A DNA stretch of 5,847 nucleotides. Origin: Alphaproteobacteria bacterium (GTDB lineage: Bacteria; Pseudomonadota; Alphaproteobacteria; Paracaedibacterales; JAKBAR01). Below the pieces are notes generated by a model. It was given only the letters and a program-made list of their open reading frames with translations, did no database searches and was not told where the DNA came from. The stretch's first letter is position 1. The number at the start of each line of letters is the position of its first letter. Both the position numbers and the translations under genes were made by a program. Below are positions 1 through 5,847 of this stretch, one piece after another. The stretch is taken from positions 1 through 5,847 of the forward strand of contig JAIESS010000216.1 in the NCBI GenBank assembly GCA_019745755.1, read 5' to 3'.

Positions 1-1785
1 ACTGCACAGATATCTCCTCAGGAGGAGAAACAAATTCAAAATAGTCTTGCTCAATTTTGGGATATTACCAAACCTGGGACATCCAATTTCAAAAAAATGT
101 GCGACAAGCTGGGCCAAGAAATCCTTGAACTTGTTACGGTGAAAGCCAAAAATGGCCTTCTTCCAAAAGAAGCTTCTCTTATTGACCTTGCTATCAATGA
201 ATATCTTCGCGGGGTTTATTTTCTTGCCAACCCAGGCAGGTTTTATAAAATAGGGCGAGGAGGATTTCTAAAGTCTCTCTCTTCAATGACTTTGATCGAA
301 TTGAATCAATTTTTTCATCTTCTTCCCGCAAAAATGCCCGAGGGAATGGGGCAGTTTCATAAAGTGAAGTCTAGCTCAACAACAGGAAAGAAAATCCCCG
401 CACCTCATCATATGTTTACAGACTCCCTCAAGCAGAGCTTAACTTCTGGCATTCAGGGTATGGAGACAGTTAAGACAAAACACCCTCATACCTATATACA
501 CATAGGAGGCGTATCCTTTTATCTTCTCTTAAACCAGATTTTCCCAACTGATGCTGGGGGTCTGGCAGATTGGGCAGATCATCTCAACAAACGGCCCTGG
601 TTTGTCAGTTTAGATATTCTAAACAGGGTCCTTCGTTCTTTTTGGATTGAGAAAAATTATATTCCAATGCCAAGCCTATCAGCGCTTATGCGACAAATTA
701 TCCTTGGAAAATATGATGGCATTGATCTAAACCGCTCTTTCAAATACGATGACGATGATTATGCCATGCTCATTACATCCCTTAATCTCCTTGGCACAGC
801 GTCCTATACCCTTGCCTATAATGAAATGTCATCGGGAGGAACTGTCCCTAAGTCAAAACATGTCTTTATCCATGCCATACAAAATAATTTAGAATACTTC
901 TTTGGTGATATTGAGAAAAACAGTCAAGACGGAATATATATGACGGACCAAGATTTACAAAATGATCTTCGTCATCGTTTGGGTGCTTTTTCCATCACAC
1001 TGTTGTCCTTATGGTCCTATGAATATGGAGGACAAGCGCCAAGTGATTCTGACTCCATCGCGATCAAGAGTATGCTCACAAAGTATATTAAAAAGACGGA
1101 ATCAGGCTGTGAGCTTATTTTAAAAAAAGCTGGGGGATCAAAAGATACACTAAGAACAACAAACCAACCAGCACATTATCACTATTGCAAAGTTGAGCCA
1201 TGGTTAAAAAATCAGAAGGTAAGAGATTTACTCGACACTGAATTAACAGAAGAAAGTCTTCAGAAATGGAATAGTGCCATGAGAAGTGTTTTATGGACAG
1301 AGCCAACACAAACCTACATGTCAGAACAACCTATAATGACACAGCAGCCATCTCCACAAAAACAACTCACAATTACACAGCAACCTATATCAACAACAGG
1401 TGGTCCACAACCAACATCATCCACAGACGATGGTTCTGGGCCGATGAAAAAAGGAAAGACTCCTCCACCGCCACCACCTTCAATGCCAAAAGGAGGAATA
1501 AGTGCTATTAAGAAGGCAACGACTTCTTCTGTGAAAAAAACACCGCAAAATACAACAGTTGTTAACCGACCAGATCTTGGTAGTTTGGGTGATGCTTTAA
1601 CAGAAAAGAAGGCTGGACTAAGAAGCGCATCACAGACACCTCCTCCAAAAACAGCACAATCAAATGTTCCGGAACAGGAAAAGTCTCTCGCAGAGATTCT
1701 TGCTGATGCTATGGTGAAACACCGATTCGCTATGAAAGAAGACGCTAAGGATGATGACGAGAGTGATGAGGAATGGAGTGATTAA
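1..1785 (+). CDS. Putative WASP/RickA-like actin nucleation-promoting factor (5' end missing)
   Basis: The product is predicted to recruit host actin and the Arp2/3 complex. Seen: the frame is open from base 1 to the TAA at 1783-1785. The ATG at 97 has no Shine-Dalgarno sequence and the codons before it read as ordinary protein, so the start lies left of the window. About 594 residues are visible. The first ~430 match no family I know; they look globular, without an obvious membrane segment. Next come a Thr/Gln/Pro-rich linker with two TQQP units, six prolines (1462-1479), WH2-like motifs (about 1495-1542 and 1576-1632), an amphipathic helix with a basic KHR core (1684-1737) and an acidic end, DDDESDEEWSD. 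Known: this module order defines WASP/WAVE proteins and Rickettsia RickA. Inferred: an effector or surface protein acting in the host cytoplasm; the secretion route is not visible because the N-terminus is missing. The acidic Trp tail could instead bind another host protein. The gene is certain; the function is moderately supported. Confidence 0.72.
   Translation, partial: TAQISPQEEKQIQNSLAQFWDITKPGTSNFKKMCDKLGQEILELVTVKAKNGLLPKEASLIDLAINEYLRGVYFLANPGRFYKIGRGGFLKSLSSMTLIELNQFFHLLPAKMPEGMGQFHKVKSSSTTGKKIPAPHHMFTDSLKQSLTSGIQGMETVKTKHPHTYIHIGGVSFYLLLNQIFPTDAGGLADWADHLNKRPWFVSLDILNRVLRSFWIEKNYIPMPSLSALMRQIILGKYDGIDLNRSFKYDDDDYAMLITSLNLLGTASYTLAYNEMSSGGTVPKSKHVFIHAIQNNLEYFFGDIEKNSQDGIYMTDQDLQNDLRHRLGAFSITLLSLWSYEYGGQAPSDSDSIAIKSMLTKYIKKTESGCELILKKAGGSKDTLRTTNQPAHYHYCKVEPWLKNQKVRDLLDTELTEESLQKWNSAMRSVLWTEPTQTYMSEQPIMTQQPSPQKQLTITQQPISTTGGPQPTSSTDDGSGPMKKGKTPPPPPPSMPKGGISAIKKATTSSVKKTPQNTTVVNRPDLGSLGDALTEKKAGLRSASQTPPPKTAQSNVPEQEKSLAEILADAMVKHRFAMKEDAKDDDESDEEWSD
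1306..1572 (+). other. Low-complexity Thr/Gln/Pro linker with poly-proline run
   Basis: This part of the first gene encodes a disordered-looking linker rich in Thr, Gln, Ser and Pro. It holds an imperfect repeat (IMTQQPSP, then ITQQPIS) and a run of six prolines at 1462-1479, followed by SMPKGG. In WASP-family proteins and RickA a similar proline segment before the WH2 motif binds profilin-actin or SH3 proteins. There is no FPPPP (EVH1-binding) motif. Immediately after the prolines, GISAIKKATTSSVKKT (1495-1542) resembles a degenerate WH2 motif: hydrophobic, then Ile, then a V-K-K-T end. Its Ile-to-Val spacing is two residues longer than in N-WASP, so this motif is doubtful. Confidence 0.55.
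1576..1782 (+). other. WH2-central-acidic (VCA-like) C-terminal module
   Basis: The last ~70 residues of the first gene contain three consecutive elements. The WH2-like segment (1576-1632) has the core LGDALTEKKAGLRSA, comparable to N-WASP LLDQIRQGIQLKSV with one extra residue. The central-like segment (1684-1737) contains ILADAMVKHRFAMKED. It lines up with the WAVE core ILSRRIAVEYSD, keeping the hydrophobic spacing and the Arg. The acidic segment (1741-1782) has eight Asp/Glu in its last eleven residues and a single Trp third from the end. In known activators, WH2 delivers an actin monomer, the central helix contacts actin and Arp2/3, and the acidic Trp tail docks on Arp2/3. The eukaryotic sequences are recalled from memory, not aligned by program. 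Confidence 0.65.
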
Positions 1786-1792
1786 TTTATAA

Positions 1793-1816
1793 AGAGCAGA
1801 AAAAAACCAATGCTCT
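1793..1816 (+). terminator. Weak hairpin after the first gene
   Basis: AGAGCA (1793-1798) and TGCTCT (1811-1816) form a 6-bp perfect stem around a 12-base A-rich loop, starting 8 bases after the stop of the first gene. What follows is pyrimidine-rich (CCTACTCTACTTTCC) but not a clean T run. The loop is large and the stem is short, so this is at best a weak terminator or RNA-end-protecting hairpin. Confidence 0.25.
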
Positions 1817-1842
1817 CCTACTCTACTTTCCTAAAATAAGCT

Positions 1843-1876
1843 ATAGTGCGACCATTCACCCAATGTGTCGCACTAT
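1843..1876 (+). promoter_or_regulatory. Strong stem-loop in the leader of the glycosyltransferase gene
   Basis: ATAGTGCGAC (1843-1852) is exactly complementary to GTCGCACTAT (1867-1876). Inside it, CATT pairs with AATG across a single bulged T (1866), leaving a 5-base loop CACCC. The result is a 14-bp stem. It has no T run after it on the + strand, so it is not a textbook intrinsic terminator. It ends two bases before one candidate ATG (1879) and contains another candidate start, GTG (1846), within its stem. It could end the upstream transcript, protect an RNA end, bind a regulator as a palindromic operator, or limit translation of the downstream operon. The structure is clear; the function is unknown. 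Confidence 0.5.
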
Positions 1877-1890
1877 CTATGAAAAGCTCT

Positions 1891-2964
1891 ATGAAAACGC
1901 CCATTGCTCTTCAAGTACTGCCCAAAATGAATCAAGGGGGCGTTGAGCATGCAACCTTTGATATGGCCGAAGCTCTTGTATCTACTTATAAGACAAAAAC
2001 CTACGTCGCCAGTAATGGTGGTGAACTCTTAGATAAGCCCCATCATTTCATACACATCACAGCCCCCCTTCATTCCAAAAATCCTTTGAGGATGATGCAA
2101 AACGCATTCATCCTCAGGAAAATGATTCGTAGTCATGGTATCAATATTGTCCATGCCCGTTCTCGTGCTCCCGCTTGGAGTGCATGGCTTGCGTGTAAAA
2201 TGACGGGCGCGATTTTTGTGACAACATATCATGCGGCCTATAAGGGCAAGTCCTTTATTAAAAAGCTCTACAATTCCGTTATGGCACGGGGCCACCGCGT
2301 CATTGCCATTTCAGATTTTATTCAAAATCATGTATTGAAAAACTATCCCTGGGCCAATGTGCAACTCATTTATGAGGGTATCGACACAGATTTTTATACC
2401 TCAACAACAGATACAAAAAATCCTGTCATTTTTCTTCCCTCCCGCCTTTCTCCCATTAAGGGCATTCATATTGCCCTGAAAGCTTTAGCAGAAGTGATAA
2501 AAACCCACCCCAATGTAAAGCTCATGCTTATCCAAACAGGAAAACCCAACTATATAAAAGAGATTGATACTCTCATTGAGAAGCGTCACCTCAATAATCA
2601 TGTTATTTTTATACCTCCCACCTCTGACCTTCGCCCTTACTATGAGAAAGCATCCATTGCTCTCATGACCTCTGTTGTACCGGAAGCCCTTGGCCGTATT
2701 AGCCTTGAGGCTCTTGCTATGAAATGTCTTCTCATCGCAACAGCTATTGGCGCGAACCCCGAAATCTGCATCGATACAAAAACAGGTTTTCTTGTGCCGC
2801 CGGGGGATTATAAAAAACTAGCGCTTATGATGATCTATTGCTTGAATTTGGATGATGAAAGTAAAAATTCCTTGTATAAAAGGGGCAGAGATCATATCGA
2901 ACAGCATTTTTCATCCAACACCATGCATCAAAAAACCATTGAACTGTATGAAAGCCTGCTGTGA
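1891..2964 (+). CDS. GT4-family glycosyltransferase, probably LPS or surface glycan synthesis
   Basis: A cytoplasmic retaining glycosyltransferase of GT-B fold, predicted to move a sugar from a nucleotide-sugar donor to a lipid-linked or LPS-core acceptor. Seen: an N-terminal QVLPKMNQGGVEH glycine loop, HARSRAPAWSAWL and FVTTYH in the N-terminal half, then AISDFI and IYEGID, SRLSPIKG at the start of the donor domain, and the family E-x7-E motif (EALGRISLE, about residues 265-273) followed by TGFLVPPGD. Length is 357 residues, normal for the family. These motifs strongly resemble a conserved alphaproteobacterial group, from memory. Start choice: ATG 1891 puts the glycine loop at its usual distance from the N-terminus and has purine-rich GAAAAG upstream. 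ATG 1879 and GTG 1846 are in frame, but neither has a Shine-Dalgarno sequence and GTG 1846 sits inside a stem-loop. The gene overlaps the next one by four bases. Exact donor and acceptor cannot be told. Confidence 0.9.
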   Translation: MKTPIALQVLPKMNQGGVEHATFDMAEALVSTYKTKTYVASNGGELLDKPHHFIHITAPLHSKNPLRMMQNAFILRKMIRSHGINIVHARSRAPAWSAWLACKMTGAIFVTTYHAAYKGKSFIKKLYNSVMARGHRVIAISDFIQNHVLKNYPWANVQLIYEGIDTDFYTSTTDTKNPVIFLPSRLSPIKGIHIALKALAEVIKTHPNVKLMLIQTGKPNYIKEIDTLIEKRHLNNHVIFIPPTSDLRPYYEKASIALMTSVVPEALGRISLEALAMKCLLIATAIGANPEICIDTKTGFLVPPGDYKKLALMMIYCLNLDDESKNSLYKRGRDHIEQHFSSNTMHQKTIELYESLL

Positions 2965-3905
2965 AAGAAACCATACTCATTATTAAACTTGGCGCCCTTG
3001 GTGATTTCATTTTGGCGGATGCAGCCTTTGATGCCATTCGTCGCCACCATCCAAAGGATCACATCGTTCTCCTTACAACGCCTTCTTTTGAAGTCTTTGC
3101 AAAGACGCTTGGTTATTTTGATGAAGTATTTGCACTGCCCCGTTTTTCCTTTTTTGATATAAGGTCCTGGAAGCTTTTGCTGTCTTGGTTTAGGGCTCAC
3201 TCATTTTCAAGGGTGTACGATCTCCAAATGGTGAACCGCACAAAGATGTATTATTATGTCTTTAAAATAATCGCAAAAATGCCCTTTGAATGGGTAGGGC
3301 ACCTAGCAGCGAGTCCCTATTATTTGGAACAAGAGTATTTTAAAAAACATCCCAAAGAACGTTTTGATCGCCTCCTTGGAAAAGTTGGTATTTATAGTAT
3401 AGATCCTCTTAATATTCAACGCCTTGGACGAAAAATCACAGTACCAGAATTAAGGAGTCCTTACGTTCTTCTTGTGCCGAGTGCATCCAACGCCTTTGAT
3501 GGGGCTAAAAAATGGCCCCTTGCTGCTTATAAAGAACTTACAGAGTGGCTCACAAAAAAAGGCTATAATGTTGTTATTGTGGGTGGTCCAGGGGATGATC
3601 ATAGCCCTCTACGTATAAATGACAAGGTTCATGACCTCACTGGCAAAACATCTTTTGAAAACGTGATTGATCTCGCCACCCATGCTTTTTTTGCTGTGGG
3701 TAATGATACAGGGCCCATCCATATGGCCGCAGCAAGTCTTTGCCCTGTCTTTGTTCTTTTCTCAACAAAGGCTCCCCCCGCAGAGCAAGTAGGGGCAAGA
3801 GGACCACTTTATCATCACCTTAGTGCAAATGACATTAATACCTTATCCGTTGAAGAGGTCATCCAATCTCTTGTTTCATTTATAGAGAAGGTTAAAGCGT
3901 TTTAA
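2961..3905 (+). CDS. GT9-family glycosyltransferase (ADP-heptose:LPS heptosyltransferase-like)
   Basis: Likely adds a heptose or related sugar to the inner core of LPS at the cytoplasmic face of the inner membrane. Seen in 314 residues, close to the usual family length: the N-terminal IIKLGALGD motif with the conserved Gly-Asp at residues 14-15, followed by a helix AAFDAIRRHHP; LLVPSAS and KKWP (about 171-186) at the start of the donor-binding half; VVIVGGPGD (204-212); LTGKTSF; and the hallmark GNDTGPIH (247-254). The start is GTG within GTGA, overlapping the stop of the preceding glycosyltransferase. There is no clear independent ribosome site, so translation is probably coupled. GT9 enzymes also include non-heptose transferases, so the substrate is inferred and no waa symbol is given. 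Its stop lies six bases from the stop of the opposing thiol-transport gene. Confidence 0.9.
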   Translation: MKETILIIKLGALGDFILADAAFDAIRRHHPKDHIVLLTTPSFEVFAKTLGYFDEVFALPRFSFFDIRSWKLLLSWFRAHSFSRVYDLQMVNRTKMYYYVFKIIAKMPFEWVGHLAASPYYLEQEYFKKHPKERFDRLLGKVGIYSIDPLNIQRLGRKITVPELRSPYVLLVPSASNAFDGAKKWPLAAYKELTEWLTKKGYNVVIVGGPGDDHSPLRINDKVHDLTGKTSFENVIDLATHAFFAVGNDTGPIHMAAASLCPVFVLFSTKAPPAEQVGARGPLYHHLSANDINTLSVEEVIQSLVSFIEKVKAF

Positions 3906-3948
3906 CGGGGTTTACTTTTCCTTAAGATGAGAGAGAATATTCCCCGTT
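3891..3948. other. Inverted repeats at the convergent gene ends
   Basis: GTTAAA (3891-3896) and TTTAAC (3901-3906) form a 6-bp A/T-rich hairpin with loop GCGT over the stop of the GT9 gene, followed on the + strand by T-rich TTTACTTTTCCTT. Separately, AACGGGG (3904-3910) pairs with CCCCGTT (3942-3948) across a 31-base loop. The two share bases 3904-3906. Either might help end one or both converging transcripts, but neither is a convincing terminator. Confidence 0.25.
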
Positions 3949-5847
3949 GTAAGTAATTGAGGCAAAATCACGGGCTTTTCTCCATTTTTCGAGAAAAACA
4001 CATAAAGCGGCACTCCATTTCGCCCAAATTGATGCAGGAAGTCTGTGACCTCCGGGTCATTATTTGTCCAATCTGCTACAAGTACATGAATACCATTGTC
4101 TTTCATATATTTTTCTATTACAGCCGATCCTAGGGCTACCTCATTAAATTTGCAGGTAATACACCATGCTGCTGTGGCGTAAACAAACACAGGTTTCTTT
4201 TCAGCTAAAAATTTTTTTAATTGTTCTTTCGAGTAATGATTATCTTCAGAGCGAATCACTGAGTGTTTTGCCTCAATAAACGCAAGGGGAGATAATGCGA
4301 CTGCACTCAGGAAAATCCCAACGATACCCCTAAAAAAAATATTATTAATAGAAATAAATGACCAAAACCATAGCATAAATGCACAGAGCAGAAGTCCTAT
4401 GCCGCTCAAAACAATACCACTCGATTCTATCTGCTGATCAAGAACCCAGATCAGCCAAATCACAGAACCATACATGGGAAAAGCAAGGAACTGTCTGAAT
4501 GTCACCATCCACTGCCCGGGTCTTGGAAGAATATGTTGTAGGACTGGGATAAAACTAAGCGCTAAAAAGGGCAAGGATAGCCCTAGTCCAAGCGCGACCA
4601 TAGTCAAAAAAAGCGTTACATTATCGGCTGACAAGGCATAGCCTACAGCTGTTGCCATGAACGGTGCTGTACAGGGTGTTGCGACAGCTGTGGCAAGAAC
4701 TCCTGTAAAAAAATTCGCACGAAGATGACTCGTGACCGTATCTCCTGCCTCCGTCAATTTCTGGCCTTTATTCCCACTCGTCCAGGTGATCTCAAAATAG
4801 CCTGATAAATTTAATCCGATAAGGAAAAAAAGATACATCATGAGCATCACAAAAGTAGGAGATTGCATCTGCCCTCCCCATCCAAGAACAACGCCACCAT
4901 GCTTTAAAAGAATCACAATAAGCCCAAGAAGAATAAAGGATGCTATGACACCTACCGTATAAGCAAGACCTTGAATCTTAGCAATACGCGGTGTTTGGTT
5001 TTGAACAATGCTAAGCGCTTTAAGAGATAAAATAGGAAAGACACAAGGCATAGCATTTAAAATAATGCCTCCCAGAAAAGCAAAGAATAGAACAAGCAAA
5101 AGGGAGTTATCAGTGTTTGAACCGGGTGCTACAGCACCACCAAGTTTAATATCATAGGCTTTGCTGGAACCATCTTTATGTTTAACAAGGATAAGACCTG
5201 TTGTATCATGAATTTCTTTGCCTTCTATGGCGAGAGGGATGTCTAAACGAATACCTTTATCCAGCACATCAAACGTAGGAACAGCACTATATTTCATCCC
5301 TATATCCGTGCGCGGAAGAAAATGGATATGTTGAATATTATCCTTTGAAAGAAATGGTATATCAGGGAGCATAAGGGAAAGAGTTTTATTTTTGATATGA
5401 GCGGTTATGGGCTCAAAGACGAATTGGGGAACATCCTTCATCCATTGCTCAAAAAGATCTGGATGAAGGTTGGAAGACTTTTCATGAGCCTTTGCGAGGG
5501 GTAATGTCAAGGATAGTGACGCTTTTTCAGGAATGCATGAATCTTCACACACAAGCCAGTCCGCCTTGAGTTTAAGAGCAAGAGCATCTCCGTCAAAATT
5601 ATCAGAGATTTTTAGCTGCGCAAAGTGTACAGCTGTGGTCTCGTAAACATAGGTCGTAAGCTTTTCTAGCATGAGTCTTTGAGGTGTAGAGGAAAGTGTT
5701 TTTTCCACCGTTACCCCCTTTGGCAGATCCCAGTTTATGGTCGTTTTAAACCCTGATTCACCGGGGTTATCCCAATAGGTATGCCACCCTTTTTGCGGTT
5801 CTAGTGTTACCGCAACCCAAAAGGTTTCACCTTTTTTAGGATTTTTC
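3912..5847 (-). CDS. DsbD/ScsB-type thiol:disulfide interchange protein (5' end missing)
   Basis: An inner-membrane protein that passes reducing power from cytoplasmic thioredoxin to periplasmic thiol proteins. Seen: the frame stays open to the right edge (about 644 residues visible). The GTG at 5708 is not the start, because the codons upstream encode the GWHTYWDNPGESG motif (5751-5789) typical of the DsbD N-terminal periplasmic domain; the start and signal peptide lie outside the window. Cysteine pairs: CEDSC around 5549 in the periplasmic domain; NAMPCVFPIL (Cys codon 5043-5045) and ATPCTAPF (Cys codon 4671-4673) in the membrane domain; and AAWCITCK (4152-4163) in the C-terminal thioredoxin-like domain, which also has DWT and GVPLYVFF. 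I count about eight membrane segments between roughly 5110 and 4290. All redox cysteines are present, so it should be active. CEDSC-I-P favours the ScsB-like branch over E. coli DsbD. Likely roles are disulfide isomerisation, cytochrome c maturation or peroxide defence. Confidence 0.93.
   Translation of the reverse strand, partial: KNPKKGETFWVAVTLEPQKGWHTYWDNPGESGFKTTINWDLPKGVTVEKTLSSTPQRLMLEKLTTYVYETTAVHFAQLKISDNFDGDALALKLKADWLVCEDSCIPEKASLSLTLPLAKAHEKSSNLHPDLFEQWMKDVPQFVFEPITAHIKNKTLSLMLPDIPFLSKDNIQHIHFLPRTDIGMKYSAVPTFDVLDKGIRLDIPLAIEGKEIHDTTGLILVKHKDGSSKAYDIKLGGAVAPGSNTDNSLLLVLFFAFLGGIILNAMPCVFPILSLKALSIVQNQTPRIAKIQGLAYTVGVIASFILLGLIVILLKHGGVVLGWGGQMQSPTFVMLMMYLFFLIGLNLSGYFEITWTSGNKGQKLTEAGDTVTSHLRANFFTGVLATAVATPCTAPFMATAVGYALSADNVTLFLTMVALGLGLSLPFLALSFIPVLQHILPRPGQWMVTFRQFLAFPMYGSVIWLIWVLDQQIESSGIVLSGIGLLLCAFMLWFWSFISINNIFFRGIVGIFLSAVALSPLAFIEAKHSVIRSEDNHYSKEQLKKFLAEKKPVFVYATAAWCITCKFNEVALGSAVIEKYMKDNGIHVLVADWTNNDPEVTDFLHQFGRNGVPLYVFFSKNGEKPVILPQLLTTGNILSHLKEK

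Noticed and set aside
19..36. Strong AGGAGGAG sequence followed by an in-frame ATT that could be a rare start
   Set aside because: ATT starts are very rare, and the purine run simply encodes Gln-Glu-Glu-Lys in an open frame that continues to the left edge.
717..770. Asp run (KYDDDDYAM) in the first gene as a calcium-binding loop
   Set aside because: The spacing does not fit an EF-hand or other calcium-binding pattern; it is just four adjacent Asp codons.
1293..1511. Open frame on + strand inside the Thr/Gln/Pro linker of the first gene
   Set aside because: It is a frame-shifted reading of low-complexity sequence within a convincing longer gene, with no ribosome site and no recognisable product.
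1809..1837. Possible promoter with TAAAAT as -10 ahead of the glycosyltransferase operon
   Set aside because: No acceptable -35 hexamer lies at 16-18 bases, and A/T-rich spacers give such -10 matches easily.
2029..2295. Minus-strand open frame inside the GT4 gene, and similar ones at 2825-3037 and 2928-3200
   Set aside because: They are antisense to well-supported glycosyltransferase genes and their products show no family motifs.
1..5847. CRISPR array, tRNA, rRNA, insertion sequence or attachment site
   Set aside because: The window is almost fully covered by four protein genes, and no array repeats, terminal inverted repeats with transposase, or tRNA-like cloverleaf were seen.

Overview
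The window holds four protein-coding genes, tightly packed and of moderate A+T content. They look like DNA from a host-associated Gram-negative bacterium, most likely an alphaproteobacterial endosymbiont or intracellular bacterium (Holosporales- or Rickettsiales-like). This rests on three things: a lipid-A/LPS-type glycosyltransferase pair whose motifs resemble alphaproteobacterial homologues, a ScsB/DsbD-type thiol transporter, and a gene whose product ends in a eukaryote-like actin-nucleation module. The taxonomic call is inference; there is no rRNA or other phylogenetic marker here.

Left region (1-1785, + strand): a large gene cut by the left edge. The reading frame is open from base 1, so the ATG at 97 is probably internal. 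The visible product is about 594 residues: a long N-terminal part I do not recognise, then a Thr/Gln/Pro-rich linker, a six-proline run, one or two degenerate WH2-like actin-binding motifs, an amphipathic 'central' motif, and an acidic tail with one tryptophan ending in DEEWSD. This order (poly-Pro, WH2, C, A) is that of WASP/WAVE proteins and of Rickettsia RickA, which activate the host Arp2/3 complex. It is the most interesting feature of the window: a candidate secreted or surface-exposed actin nucleation-promoting factor whose N-terminal part does not look like RickA as I remember it.

The gap at 1786-1890 contains a strong 14-bp stem-loop (1843-1876) just before the next gene and a weaker hairpin nearer the first gene's stop.

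Centre (1891-3905, + strand): a GT4-type glycosyltransferase and a GT9 (ADP-heptose:LPS heptosyltransferase-like) glycosyltransferase. They overlap by four bases (GTGA) and are almost certainly cotranscribed and translationally coupled; they probably act in assembly of LPS core or another surface glycan.

Right region (3912-5847, - strand): a DsbD/ScsB-type thiol:disulfide interchange protein, converging on the GT9 gene with six bases between stop codons. It runs off the right edge. All three expected cysteine pairs are present: the periplasmic CEDSC, the two membrane cysteines in MPC and TPC motifs, and CITC in the C-terminal thioredoxin-like domain. It carries electrons from the cytoplasm to periplasmic thiol proteins.
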